A DNA stretch of 64,000 nucleotides from Doryteuthis pealeii (GCA_023376005.1 CM042162.1:90278758-90342757); one strand, 5' to 3'; positions 30,134 to 41,039 are shown, numbered from the stretch's first letter. The notes: generated from the letters alone by a model not told the origin. Numbers and translations are program-made.

Positions 30134-30787
30134 TCTTATTATAATGGAGATTGTGTGTTTTTCTGTTTGTAACCGAAACTATATTCCTACTCAAGTCACA
30201 ATTCTCTTAGTTATTGACATCACATTCTCCATGATTTTATTTTTATCTAAACCTCAATTATTAATAAATTTGTCTTACATTATTAATACTGTTAACTATG
30301 TCTATATACTGACAATATGCAATTATATTTATATATACAACAAAATAGCGGTTTACAGTGTGAACGGGAAGGCTAATTTGCATATTAATATTAAAAAATC
30401 AAATTTAATAAATATGTGCTTAGTATTATTGATTTCTAACTGTTTGGTTTTATTTTAATGAATATGAGCAAAAATCTCTTCAATGAATCTTAAATGAAAT
30501 CCATTAACAAGATAAATAACTGTCATTTTATTATTTACTTCCTCTTATAACTAAATACTTAAATTAGAAAAAATAACAATCAAAGACGAGAGTGATGGAA
30601 GAGTAAGTTTCAGTTGTTCCATTTGTTATTATACTCCCTCTGTTTCAAATCTTTTATTATACTCCCTCTGTTTCTAATCTTTTTATCTGTATTCTTATTT
30701 AGTTTCATTGGCCTTTCTAATTTAATACAATATTTTATTACATTAAAACTTAAATACTTGCACCCGAAGGGTGCATATATTTGCTAG
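30134..30787 (+). mobile_element. Helitron Hel1, full length
   Basis: A/TC start, hairpin GCACCCGAAGGGTGC, spacer and CTAG/T end. It has a 104-codon AT-rich frame beginning at the conserved ATGGAGATTGTG near the 5' end. Confidence 0.85.
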
Positions 30788-31139
30788 TATTTACAATAAA
30801 TGTTATGCGTAATAAGGACCAGGTATTTTTTACTATGTCACAACTTTTCCTTAAGGGACCCTACCTTTTCAAATTGAATGTCTGGTACCTAAAACTTTGA
30901 CCCCCACCCTGGTTTAATCCGTTCCGCTTTTCTTCGTATATCAAATCAATTTATCCCATTGAAATAAAAAATAAATGCAATTGCATTTCGTCCCAGTTTC
31001 CCTTCAAACACCCGTATTTTTTTTTATTGCGTTTATTTTTAAACAAGAAAAAAAAACACTGTATTATATAAAAACATAATAAAATAGAATTTAATGAACT
31101 GTAATGTTTTAATGTTTTTGGCAAAATAAATTTACCGCC
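30788..31139. other. No gene recognised
   Basis: AT-rich, no repeat family identified. Confidence 0.5.
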
Positions 31140-31725
31140 CTGTCGTTTGGGGCGTTAGAATGCACCGACTGCACCTCTGCAGAGGGGTAAGACTCCCCCC
31201 AATGTTGGCCGTGGGTGGCGAGCCGTGATGCTTAAGGATAGAGCCCAGGTGGATGAGCAGTTCATGACATCCAATACTCCACTTTGGCCTTATCTTGGGC
31301 TAGACGGGCGGTTGGAGAGGCCCCCTCCGATCAATCGGCTGGTCACGTCAAGTGCTAGTACCTATATGATTTTCCCAATCCTATTGCCCTTATTGCAAGC
31401 CCCAACCCCTTTTTATCATATGGGTGCTAGAAGGCAGTGACTGCGGGTCTACATGTACTGGGAATGACGTTAAACTCTATCTGATGGTGAGGTTCCAGTT
31501 CTGGAGATTTGGGGAATGTGGAGCACCCCTTGATCACCATTGCTCCCTGGTCCACTCTGACCCGGAGTGGTAGTACCTGTTAGGGTCCCATCTATGGGTT
31601 AAATAGAAAAATGTATTTATAAAAAAATTGTATTATCCATTAAGAATTGATTTATTTCAAAACTTTATCGGCATTAAATGACCCACCGAGGTTGATATGC
31701 CGTAAAACCAAACAAACCAAACCTA
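31140..31725 (+). repeat. Repeat family R1, full length reference copy
   Basis: Begins TGTCGTTTGGGGCGTTAGAA, continues through every R1 landmark and ends in AAACAAACC-type units; about 590 bases. Best copy for a consensus. Confidence 0.8.
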
Positions 31726-32394
31726 ATTAAAATTACACATACCAAAATGTTGATTTCCCCATGGCTGGTATCAACTATAATATATTTAGTCTTAAATAAC
31801 TTTCTTTCAAGCGTTTTTTACAGACGCCCTGTATCGCCACTGTAGATACCCAATTCGGTGGGGGGGGGCAACCTCTCGTGCTGTTAAAATTGCCCTCCAT
31901 CTTTTTGTCAGTTTCTTAAGCATTGGGGGTTCTCGTATTATCCGGGTTATGGGACCCCTCCCCAATTTGTCTTTATATTCTTTCTGTTTTTATTGATACG
32001 AATGAAATCTGACAATTTTGACAAAAAGGGGGGGGGGAGATCCTTAATGTTAACCGATAGTCACAAAAACAAGAAACAAAGACACCGAAACTTTGCTTTA
32101 GCTAATTAGGAAATGTGGAGTCATGTCTTCGTTTTCATTACTCCCAGGTCCACTCTTACTGTTAGTGTCTCATCTTGTTGGGTATCTGGCCGCCATCCTT
32201 GGTTCCAGATGTAGTAAATAAGTAAGCAAGCCAATAAGAATCCGGTGTTATAGTATTCTTTGTAAGTCCGACGTCCAAGATGATCCAAATAGCAATGAGC
32301 CAAGGTTAAGAATCAGACCTCTATAAATACACCAACAGCAGCAGCAGCACTGCCAGTCAAAGAGATCATTTATAGATATTTTCATCTCATTCAT
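31726..32394. other. No gene recognised
   Basis: Contains G runs (31859-31868 and 32028-32038) and an R1-like scrap around 32125-32180. No coding signal. Confidence 0.5.
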
Positions 32395-32845
32395 TGTCAT
32401 TGCAGTCTCGGAAGACTATATAGTTCTTGCGCTCCTTAAGTTACTGCGCCTCCTGTGACTGTGAAATCCAATGTTCGAAAAACATTCTCGAGCGCAGATG
32501 TCCCTGAAGATGTTGATGTGCCAGTGCTTTGTTACCACCGCTTTCTTCTGGACCCCCTAGCTTCAGGGTGTTGTGCCAGGGTGGCTTCACACATGAACAG
32601 TCCGCTACAGAGAGGCTTCTGCCACCGAAGGCGGTCCTGAGCCAAATTTTCCCATCTGGAAAGGGTAATGCCAAAGCACTTGAGATCATTATTGTAGAAA
32701 ACCTTGAAATGCAACTGGGGGCGACCAATCTGTCTCTTACCAGACGAAAGCTGTGCATTGAGGATGTCCTTCGTGATTCGTCCATTGTCCATCTGGCGGA
32801 CATGGCCCAGCTATCGGAGACAACACTGCCTCAATAGAGAACACA
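32395..32845 (-). pseudogene. LINE ORF C-terminal remnant, second copy
   Basis: Minus frame 32532-32792 reads GRITKDILNAQLSSGKRQIG, RPQLHFKVFYNNDLK, WENLAQDRLRWQK and CEATLAQHPEARGSRRK, the same LINE end as 19445-19890 but with a longer intact frame. The RT domain is missing. Confidence 0.75.
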
Positions 32846-32846
32846 A

Positions 32847-32960
32847 GGGATCGACGCAATTTTTGTTCTTTCCCACCCATGAGCTTCGGCTTGTGGGTGG
32901 GCCCACGTTAAAACGAGGCCTTGTGCCCAGTCCATACAAGTGGGATAGCGACAAATACAC
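32847..32960 (+). mobile_element. G1 element, 3' part
   Basis: From GGGATCGACGCAATTTTTG to the end (GACAAATAC), joined directly to the LINE remnant and followed by a CT array at 32965-33017. Confidence 0.7.
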
Positions 32961-32963
32961 ACA

Positions 32964-32964
<1 letters not shown>

Positions 32965-33017
<53 letters not shown>
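32965..33017. repeat. (CT)n microsatellite
   Basis: Pure CT array. Confidence 0.95.
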
Positions 33018-33274
33018 GGACTGTTGTGTTAGTGATTAGGTAATGTCCAGTATACGTCTAAGGCAGCGAAGGTAAAAGCTATTTAGCCGCCGCTCTTGGT
33101 GGAAGTATAGGGTCCATGATTCACTTGCAGACACGATTGGTGATAACACATGCCCTATACACTTGTATCTTTGTACGGATAGTGAGCCTCTGTTGTCACA
33201 CACTCTCGCTGGAAGCGTTTACCTGTTTAAAAACTGACTGAAGATATATTTTGGTACCTAATATAATTGTTAAA
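33018..33274. other. No gene recognised
   Basis: Resembles LINE-related sequence (GTCTAAGGCAGCGAAGG, CATGATTCACTTGCAGACAC) but cannot be translated. Confidence 0.35.
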
Positions 33275-33932
33275 TCTTATTATAATGGAGATTGTGTGTT
33301 TTTCTGTCTGTAACCGAAACTACATTCCTACTCAAGTCACAATTCTCTTAGTTATTGACATCACATTCTCCATGATTTTATTTTTATCTAAACCTCAATT
33401 ATTAATAAAATTGTCTTACATTATTAATACTGTTAACTATGTCTACATACTGATAACATGCAATTATATTTATATATACAACAAAATAGCGGTTTACAGT
33501 GTGAACGGGAAGACTAATTTGCATATTAATATTAAAAAATCGAATTTAATAAATATGTGCTTAGTATTATTGATTTCTAACTGTTTGGTTTTATTTTAAT
33601 GAATATAAGCAAAAATCTCTTCAATGAATCTTAAATGAAATCCATTAACAAGATAAAATAACTGTAATTTTATTCTTTACTTCCTCTTATAACTAAATAC
33701 TTAAATTAGAAAAAATAACAATGAAAGACGAGAGTGATGGAAGAGTAAATTTCAGTTGTTCCATTTTTTATTATACTCCCTCTGTTTCAAATCTTTTATT
33801 ATACTCCCTCTGTTTCTAATCATTTTATCTGTATTCTTATTTAGTTTCATTAGCCTTTCTAATTTAATACAATATTTTATTACATTAAAACTTAAATACT
33901 TGCACCCTACGGAGGGTGCATATATTTGCTAG
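33275..33932 (+). mobile_element. Helitron Hel1, full length
   Basis: A/TC start and CTAG/T end; hairpin GCACCCTACGGAGGGTGC. Its 110-codon frame is nearly the same as in the 30134 copy, showing a recent common source. Confidence 0.85.
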
Positions 33933-34158
33933 TAGACATAACGTAGCCCATGATGATGTTGACACGCCATCGAAATTGATTCATACGATAAAACGAGTCA
34001 GTACAAAAAAATTAATGAAGATATTTGAACATTTCAAAATATTGAAATAGTTTGGTGATAAAATCAAGAGGAAGGGGAGAGTTTAAACTCACCCCCTCCC
34101 TCTCACTTTCTCTTCAATAAATACAAATGTATGTTGCACTGATGCTTTAATAAATTGA

Positions 34159-34200
34159 CTGATGAAGTCCTGCTCAATGCAGAACGAAATATATCTCCTA
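34159..34200 (+). ncRNA. Hammerhead-like motif, unplaced family
   Basis: CTGATGA (34159-34165), A, stem II GTCCTGC-TCAAT-GCAGAAC (34167-34185, one mismatch), GAAA (34186-34189). Stem I partners and the NUH site are not convincing, so activity is doubtful. Confidence 0.45.
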
Positions 34201-34354
34201 CATCTATTTGTTTGAGTTTTGCTCTTTCTGACCACTTTTTCCTCTATTCTTTACCTCATTCTGTCGGATTTACTCCAACCCTCTTATCCTCATATGTGGT
34301 ATCTGCATACATTTTGTGTTTTCCGATGCATAGAAGTATATAAACGTATATAAG

Positions 34355-34414
<60 letters not shown>

Positions 34415-34417
34415 ACT

Positions 34418-34462
<45 letters not shown>
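34355..34462. repeat. (CT)n(CA)n(TA)n microsatellite
   Basis: Preceded by a C run; pure CT, then CA, then TA. Confidence 0.95.
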
Positions 34463-34464
<2 letters not shown>

Positions 34465-34772
34465 GACATTTTTATCAGATTTTTAAATCCTTAAAACAAA
34501 TTCTTGTACAAACACCCTTAGGATATCTTATGTCGATGTTAACTAAAATAAACAACAAAAAAAGTTACCAGTTTTCAATATGAAACTTTTATTTATCAAA
34601 TCAAATAAATTTGATCTTCTCTTTTGCAAAAAAAATAGTTTGAAATTTCAAAAACAATTTCTTGACTTTTTATTTAAATTTATTGCCGTCATGTGAGATA
34701 ACACTTTGAAAAATTGAATCTACTTTACCTAAATTAATTTTTACTACATTTTTACTTATTTCATTATATATA
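34463..34772. other. No gene recognised
   Basis: AT-rich, unmatched. Confidence 0.5.
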
Positions 34773-35382
34773 CTAGCAAATATATGCAACCTCCGGGTGC
34801 CAGTATTTAAGTTTAAATGTAATAAAATATTAGATTAAATCAGAAAGGCTAATGAAACTAATTAAGAATTCAAATAAAAAGATTTGAAACGGAGGGGGTA
34901 TAATCGGAAAATAGAACAACTGAAACTTACTCTTTCATCACTTCCGTTTTTCAATGCTAAATTTAGTTAAAAGAGGAAGTAAAGAATAAAATTAGTTATT
35001 TCTTCTTGTTAATGAATTTTATTTAAGATTCATTGAAGAGATTTTTACTCATATTCATTAAGATAAAACCAAACAATTAGAAATCAATAATACCAAGCAC
35101 ATTTTTATTAAAATCGTTCTTTTTAATATCAATATGCACATTAGCTTTACGTTTACACTGAAAACTGGTATTTTGTTGTATATATAAATACAATAGCATG
35201 GTATTAATATTTAGGTAAGGCCAGTAGTAATAATAATGTCAAACAGTTTTATTATTAATTGAGGTTTAAATAGAAATAAAATCATGGAGAATGTGATGTC
35301 AATAACTAAGAGAATTGTGACTTGAGTAGTAATATAGTTTCGGTTACAAACAGAAAAACACACAATCTCCATTATAATAAGA
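34773..35382 (-). mobile_element. Helitron Hel1, full length
   Basis: Minus orientation; TC at 35382-35381, CTAG at 34776-34773. The hairpin is slightly worn (GCAACCTCCGGGTGC on the + strand). Confidence 0.8.
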
Positions 35383-35422
35383 TATGTGTGTGTATATATG
35401 TATATATGTGTGTATATATATG

Positions 35423-35522
35423 TATTATAAAATGGGTACAAGAGATAACCTACTCGAGTTTCACCATAAGGATCCTTATGGTGAAACTCGAGTAGGTTAT
35501 CTCTTGTACCCATTTTATAATA
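35423..35522. repeat. Perfect 100-nt palindrome
   Basis: Symmetric about 35472/35473 (centre GGATCC) with 50-base arms and no spacer; I found no mismatch. A diverged half-arm of the same sequence (GGTACAAGAGATAACC type) lies at 43868-43900, immediately before the assembly gap. Confidence 0.9.
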
Positions 35523-35680
35523 AATTTGATCTACTTAGTATTGAGCACTTTGTATTTGTTATATCGCTGACTTACTCTTCTGAATTCTACACTTACTAAC
35601 CATCGTGACCAAATTCACCGGTAAGTCAACTTTTCCTTTATAAATATATGTATATATGTATATATTTGTATATGTATATA

Positions 35681-35854
35681 TGAATAAGATATAATGAAAA
35701 AACAAACGATGTTTACAACTGAAATAGGCTCATCAGAAGAGAAAGTGTGCAAACCGTCAAGAGAATTGGGCCCCGAAACGGTTTGCACACTTTCTCTTCT
35801 GATGAGCCTATTTCAGTTGTAAACATCGTTTGTTTTTTCATTATATCTTATTCA
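35681..35854. repeat. Palindrome with 76-bp arms
   Basis: Arms 35681-35756 and 35779-35854. Each holds TTCTGATGAGCC, a hammerhead-like core start, but GAAA is replaced by GTAA and stem II is lost. Confidence 0.85.
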
Positions 35855-36285
35855 TACTGTCGGATTAATTTCCATTTTATTTTCACATGTGTATATATGT
35901 ACATATATTCATACAACTATTTACTTTTATTTTAACTCGACTGAGGAAAGATTCCTCTACTCTGTGAAACGCACCCAATGCCTTAATATATGTTTACGCA
36001 TTCTGAATGCGTTTTGAGGGGGGGGGTTCCGGGGTGGTAGGCGGATTTTTTTTTTCCTTCAAAGGGAATGTTGGAGGTGAAATAAATTCTAATTTCAAAT
36101 AAAACTTTGAATTTTTCTTTTTACTTCTCCGAATCATAATTTTTTTCTGCTTATTGAATAATTTGATGAAAAAAAAAAAAGTGAAATACGTGGGTTACGA
36201 GTTACGAGCTGTCACTCGGTCGATTCTTTCGCAAATGTTCTTGGTATTTTTTATGTAAGGCTAAACAAATCGAGAAAAATCAATC

Positions 36286-36329
36286 TCTGTATGTACATTT
36301 CGTCCTATTGGGCCTCATCAGCAGAGCTA
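36286..36329 (-). ncRNA. Hammerhead ribozyme, family A
   Basis: Minus strand: CTCTG, CTGATGA (36321-36315), stem II GGCC-CAATA-GGAC (one mismatch), GAAA (36301-36298), minimal stem III T-GTAC-A, TA, then CAGAG pairing perfectly with CTCTG. The cleavage triplet would be AUA, allowed by the NUH rule. The tRNA-like segment lies directly upstream. Confidence 0.7.
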
Positions 36330-36340
36330 TAGATAGGAAG

Positions 36341-36413
36341 ACCGACTTGTGCGTGATTCAAATCCTGACTGTCAAGCTGACAGGCGGGGACCGTAACCCC
36401 TACACCAACCGGA
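36341..36413 (-). other. tRNA-like segment upstream of hammerhead
   Basis: Minus strand has TTGGTGTAGGGGTTACGG (A box) and GGATTTGAATCACG (B box), about the length of a tRNA. It resembles the head of tRNA-derived SINEs. It is not a functional tRNA: arms do not fold properly. Confidence 0.6.
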
Positions 36414-36460
36414 CTTTCCTAGATTTTTCGTTTTGTTTAGAAGTAGTTTATATTCCTCTT

Positions 36461-36500
36461 TCTGTTGATGAGGCCTAATAGGCCGAAATGTACATACAGA
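36461..36500 (+). ncRNA. Hammerhead motif, family A, core C3 mutated
   Basis: TCTG, TTGATGA (36465-36471, first base should be C), perfect stem II GGCC-TAATA-GGCC, GAAA, T-GTAC-A, TA, CAGA. All pairings hold, but the invariant C3 has changed to T, so activity is expected to be low. Confidence 0.6.
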
Positions 36501-36650
36501 TATTGATTTTTCTCGATTTGTTTAGCCTTACATTTGAATAGGTATGCCCGCCTAATTGACTAATTATTAATTGATTAATTGGATATTTCAGAGCTCCCTT
36601 TCTATTCAGCTCAGAACTCGTTCTATGCAAATAAAATCCTATTATTATTG

Positions 36651-36944
36651 CACTTGCCTAGTCCCCTCGGGGGGTCCAGTGTGCTTCGGCCACTGGACCG
36701 GTAAGGTACAAATAATAGCGTCGATCCCAGGGGGCTTTCCCCCCAGGCAGTACCTGCCCCCTTGATATAAAGGGGCAGGGCTGGGTTTATTGCCCAGTGT
36801 CTGAGGCACCCCCCTTAAGGGGAATGCCGAGGGGATCGACGCAATTTTTGTTCTTTCTCACCCATGTGCTTCGGCTTGTGGGTGGGCCCACATTAAAACG
36901 AGGCCGTGTGCCCAGCCCATACAAGTGGGGTATGAGGCAAATAC
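36651..36944 (+). mobile_element. G1 element, full length, 14-bp target duplication
   Basis: Flanked by TCCTATTATTATTG at 36637-36650 and 36945-36958. Internally: TGCTTCGGCCACTGGACC, GTCGATCCC, the C/G-rich middle, GGGATCGACGC, GTGCTTCGGCTTGTGGG, ending AGGCAAATAC. Some 25 bases longer than the 28701 copy, mainly at the 5' end. Confidence 0.85.
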
Positions 36945-37209
36945 TCCTATTATTATTGTAATCTGAGTCCTTCAGCTCAGGAACTAACCATCAGTTTTTG
37001 TACTTTACTTGAATGTGGTATGCTTAGGATAGCAGTGGTGGAGAGCCACTGTGAGCGGGATAAAGTAGACAAAGCGAGATATATATACAGAGGTGCCTTG
37101 AGTTACGAGTGCCCCAATTAATGAGTTTTCCGAGTTAGGATATGTCATTAAGTCAATTGTTTACTTTGAATTGTGAGTTAAAATATGAGGTATAAGCGAG
37201 CTTCATTTC

Positions 37210-37960
37210 TTCTTTTTAATCCATAGATGGAACCTTATATACTCCCACTCCAAATTAGAGTGAACCTGGAGGTAATGGCAATGAAGAGGAACTCCACACT
37301 CCCAAGAGCTGTAAAATTGGAACTTTACCACTAGGCCCTCATCCACCACATTCTAAAAAGGGTTGCGGGTTTGCCATAAGGACAATAGGTTTGGTTTGTT
37401 TTGTTTTACGGCATATTAAGCTCAGTGGGCCATTTATGCCGATAATGTTTTGAAATAAATCAATTCTTAATGGATACACAATGTTTTTTATAAATACATT
37501 TGTCTATTTAACCCATAGATGGGACCCTAACAGGTACTACCACTCCGGGTCAGAGTGGACCAGGAGCAATGGTGATGAAGGGGTGCTCCACATTCCCCAA
37601 ACCTCCAAAACTAGAACATCACCATCAGAGAGACTTTAACGTCATTCCCAGGATATGAAGACCCTCAGTCACCGCCTACTAGCACCCATATTATAAAAAG
37701 GGTTGGGGATTGCCATAAGGGCAATAAGGTTGGGGCAATCATATAGTTGCTTTGGCTTGACATGATCAGCCGATTGATCGGACAGGGACTCCCTGACTGC
37801 TCGTCTAGCTTAAGTGGAATTGTGCATTTCATGTACTTCTCAGACACTGGTGTTCCATCCTTAAGCATCACGAGTTGCTACCCACGGCCAACAGGTGGCC
37901 CCATTGGGTTGATTTTACCCCTCTGCGTAGGTGCAGTCGACGTATTCTATAGCTCTTGTC
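37210..37960 (-). repeat. Two R1 copies in tandem, minus strand
   Basis: A worn middle piece (37210-37390), then a nearly full-length copy (37390-37960) from tail (TTTTACGGCATATTAAGC) to head (GGTGCAGTCGACGTATTC). Confidence 0.7.
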
Positions 37961-38744
37961 AGGGCAAGGTTGGGGAAATATTTACTTTTCCCAAAGGTAT
38001 TTAAATGTGCGACTGGCGTTCGAATTCGCAATTCAGTACATTAGCTACTACGCTTCCGATTTGACTGCATTCGTTGAAAATGTAGTTGATTACATTTTAA
38101 TTGTCGCTAATCTTCTTTTTTTTAATCATAAATGGAATTTTGTTTGTGATTATTAGGAACATCCAATCTGACGTGTAAAATGTTCTACCTTATATTCAAC
38201 ATAATGAAACTTGAATAAAGGTTTATAGTATCTTCAACATTTTTAGACTATTCAAAAGAAGAAGCATAAAAAACATCCTGATGATTTTTTTTTTAATTTT
38301 CAGCTCATGGAAATAATGAAAATTATGAACGAAAACAATATTTACATTTTCGCATCATTTCGCAATTGAAATTTAACGTAGACAAAAACAAGTTAAGACT
38401 TGAGGCTTTTTAAAAAAAATCTATGAAAATCAATTAAGAGTCAAAATTTCACTAAAAGTAGGATACATATTCTCCTGTGTGTGAACTTTTGTTTAAAATG
38501 GGTTTTTCCTGATGTATTAGGAGAAATGCTTTTACGAGATCCCTCCCCTCTATTTTATGAAATCTGGAAAAAAAATAAAGCGATAAAAAACGATTTTTAA
38601 TTTTTTTTTCTATAATGATAAAAGTCTGTATTTGCTTTCTAATAGAAACAAAGATAAAATTTCAAAAACAAATATGAAGAGTAAATGTAAACAAAATCTG
38701 ACATCGGTATTTATTTATGAAAAAGCGTGACACAATGATGCAAC
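37961..38744. other. No gene recognised
   Basis: AT-rich; the 66-codon frame at 37956-38156 has no domain. Confidence 0.5.
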
Positions 38745-39155
38745 CGCCCTGTCGTCTGGGGCGTTAGAATGCACCGACTGCACCTCTGCAGAGGGGTAAG
38801 ACTGCAGCTTACCATACTAACAGCACTTGGCAATACAGCTTGTGATGAAACAAAATACAAACTGTAAGGATAATATCAATAAATTAAAGTTAGAATTTGA
38901 ATAGTAAGAGAAGGGAATGTCACTGGTGTCCATGGTTAAAACCAAAACAAATCATTTATGCTAGACCAAAACAATTGATGGCTCTGTGAGACTAACTTTT
39001 TTATCGCCGCTCTACCCAGGCAACGCCGGGTAGCCACTTCTAGTTATAACATTTTAAACTACATAATCCTGCAGCTTACCATACTGACAGCACTTGGCAA
39101 TACAGTTCGTGATGAAACAAAATACAAACTGTGAGGAAAATATCAATAAATTAAA
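38745..39155 (+). mobile_element. R1 start, direct repeats and a Helitron 3' end
   Basis: R1 head scrap (38745-38800). Then two direct repeats, 38813-38893 and 39070-39150 (GCAGCTTACCATACT, CAGCACTTGGCAATACAG), lie on either side of a Helitron-type terminus: hairpin CTACCC with GGGTAG, spacer CCACTT, CTAG (39040-39043), T. A similar worn terminus is at 52152. The duplication may reflect imprecise Helitron capture. Confidence 0.55.
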
Positions 39156-39417
39156 TACTGACACCCTAAAAAGGATAGGAGTTGATAAGAGGGTGCAACT
39201 ACGGGTACCATTATAGTATGTGGCCTACGAAAACATCTATCTCTTATAGTATGTGGCCTACCATAAAAAGCATATTATAAGGTTATATTATTAACTGCCT
39301 GGTAATAGTTATAGAACTGCGGTTTTAGTACGTTTAATAACAGATGGTTAAAGTAAAAAGTAGTCAAATAATTGCTGGTTTAGTTAGGGTTTGTTAATAT
39401 TTCTCCTATTTCTTTTC

Positions 39418-40000
39418 CGTCCTGTCGGCTTGGGTGTTAGAATACACCGACTGCACCTCTGCAGAGGGGTAAGATTCCCCAAATGGGGCCACCTGTTGGT
39501 CGTGCGTGGCGACCCGTGATGCCTAAGGACGGAGTCTTGGTGGATGAGCAGTACATGACCAGCAACACTCCACTTAGAACCTTACTTAGGCTAGACAGGC
39601 GGTCGGAGAGGACCCCTCTGATCAATCGGTTGGTCCGTCAAGCCCTAGCATCTATATGATTCCCTTAACCCTATTGCCCTTATGGAAATCGTCAACCCTT
39701 TTTATCATATGTGTGCTAGAAGGCGTTGGCTGAGGGTCTACATGTCCTGCGAATGGCGTTAAACTCTATCTGATGGTAAGGTTCCAGTTTTGGAGGTCTG
39801 GGGAATGTGGAGCACCCTTCATCACTATTGCTCCCTGGTCCACTCTGACCCGGAGTGGTAGTACCTGTTAGGGTCACATCTATGGGTTAAATAGAAAAAT
39901 GTATTTACAAAAAAATTGAGTATCAATTAAGAGTGACTTTATTTCAAAATATTATCAGCATTAAATGACTCACTGAGGTTGATATACCGTAAAAGAAACC
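39418..40000 (+). repeat. Repeat family R1, full length
   Basis: From TCCTGTCGGCTTGGGTG-type start to GGTTGATATACCGTAAAA. It ends about 280 bases before the H4 variant promoter. Confidence 0.8.
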
Positions 40001-40279
40001 AAACCACAAAAAAAAAAAATTAAAAAAGAGCAAATGTAAATGAAGTCTATCATCGGTATTTTTTCATGCAAAAGTGTGGCACAATTCTAAAACCTCGAAC
40101 CTAGGCACAGGGTCCCTCTACCAAAAGTTGGCGCATTTGTTTCGTGGGGTTGGATGCAGAGATGCAGTCGTACTCACCAAATATCTCCCTCTTCCAAAAG
40201 TTGTGAATAAGAAAAATATTCAAAAGATATATTTAAATTTTTTACCGTTAGATAACATAATTATAAACCTTTTATTTTT

Positions 40280-40326
40280 ATTGGTCAATTCATCTACACA
40301 CTTGAAAGTCAGATACCTTTATATAG
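40280..40326 (+). promoter_or_regulatory. Promoter of H4 variant gene
   Basis: ATTGG (inverted CCAAT, 40280-40284) and, 31 bases on, AGATACCTTTATATA (40311-40325) with a TATA box. The ATG lies 67 bases after it, so a start around 40350 would give a short 5' UTR. The arrangement is the same as upstream of 25039. Confidence 0.75.
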
Positions 40327-40392
40327 GCTTTGCTTTATGTTCTATAAGAGTTCGTGAGTTTTCTTCACAACAATAACTCGATTTTCTTTATA

Positions 40393-40704
40393 ATGGCTGG
40401 TCGCGGAAAAGGATCTAAGGGACTCGGAAAAGGAGGAGCTAAGCGTCACCGAAAAATATTACGAGATAACATTCAGGGTATCACCAAGCCGGCAATTCGT
40501 CGATTGGCTCGCCGTGGGGGTGTCAAAAGGATTTCGGGTCTGATATATGAAGAATGTCGAGGAGTTATCAAAGTTTTCTTGGAGACTATTGTTCGTGATG
40601 CTGTTTCTTACTGTGAACACGCAAAACGTAAGACTATTACCGCCATGGATATTGTTTATTCCCTGAAGAGACAAGGAAGGACACTTTACGGATTTGGGGG
40701 TTAA
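40393..40704 (+). CDS. Histone H4 variant (103 aa)
   Basis: Core nucleosome protein: pairs with H3 and wraps DNA in the nucleus. Intronless frame from ATG 40393 to TAA, exactly H4 length. The upstream in-frame ATG at 40354 was rejected because it lies in the expected 5' UTR and would add 13 residues foreign to H4. Basic tail [17 protein letters not shown], then [18 protein letters not shown], the alpha2 and alpha3 helices and the RTLYGFGG end are all present. Compared with the standard animal H4 I count 13 changes: S1A, G7S, V21I, T54C, L58I, N64T, V65I, I66V, T71S, T73C, V81I, V86I, A89S (mature numbering). That is many for so conserved a protein, and H4 normally lacks cysteine. No histone 3' stem-loop was seen, suggesting a polyadenylated, replication-independent variant. 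No other core histone genes are nearby. Confidence 0.93.
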   Translation: MAGRGKGSKGLGKGGAKRHRKILRDNIQGITKPAIRRLARRGGVKRISGLIYEECRGVIKVFLETIVRDAVSYCEHAKRKTITAMDIVYSLKRQGRTLYGFGG

Positions 40705-41039
40705 ATATCGACAGTACTCCCCTGGATTTCGAATATGTACTCTAAATAAGTGTAATGTTCCGGAACTTGTTCCCATTTTGGGGGCAAAAAGGTCTGTCTA
40801 AAACCTATTAGTATTTGCTAGAATCTTGTGCAAAATGTGAATATGAACGTGATTCTCTAACCACTAGATATGAAATAATCCTCGAATGGTTTATATGCCA
40901 TTAATATCAATCGCCTAAGTGTGTCTCCTTTGGAAAATGTAATTCTGGCCCGGTATCTACATTGTATGTACATTTCTTAACCGATGAATGCTTTCTTTAA
41001 CTGATTTGAGACTTTCTACAATTTCTTCAAGTTTCTCTC
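40705..41039. other. H4 variant 3' flank
   Basis: No GGCTCTTTTCAGAGCC-type stem-loop and no clear AATAAA within the first 200 bases. The 30 bases after TAA, with CTCCCCTGG, correspond to the C-terminal extension of the 25039 paralog. Confidence 0.5.

Larger units (their letters stand above)
36255..36560. repeat. Family A composite palindrome: hammerhead, tRNA-like, hammerhead
   Basis: Two inverted family A hammerhead arms flank a tRNA-like segment (36341-36413). Outer ends are the family A tail (TAAGGCTAAACAAATCGAG and inverse). Confidence 0.75.

Noticed and set aside
30144..30458. 104-codon frame recurring at several places, apparently a membrane protein family
   Set aside because: It lies inside Helitron Hel1 and recurs because the element recurs. 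The hydrophobic composition follows from AT richness; no codon-level evidence of selection was seen.
35681..35854. Active hammerhead in the palindrome arms
   Set aside because: CTGATGA is present, but GAAA has become GTAA and stem II is absent, so only a remnant.
36341..36413. Possible tRNA gene
   Set aside because: A and B boxes are recognisable, but the acceptor and anticodon arms do not pair; it is tRNA-derived only.
37081..37200. Possible small gene after the G1 element
   Set aside because: No frame, promoter or splice evidence.
40459..40776. 105-codon frame antisense to the H4 variant
   Set aside because: Shadow of the conserved H4 coding sequence.
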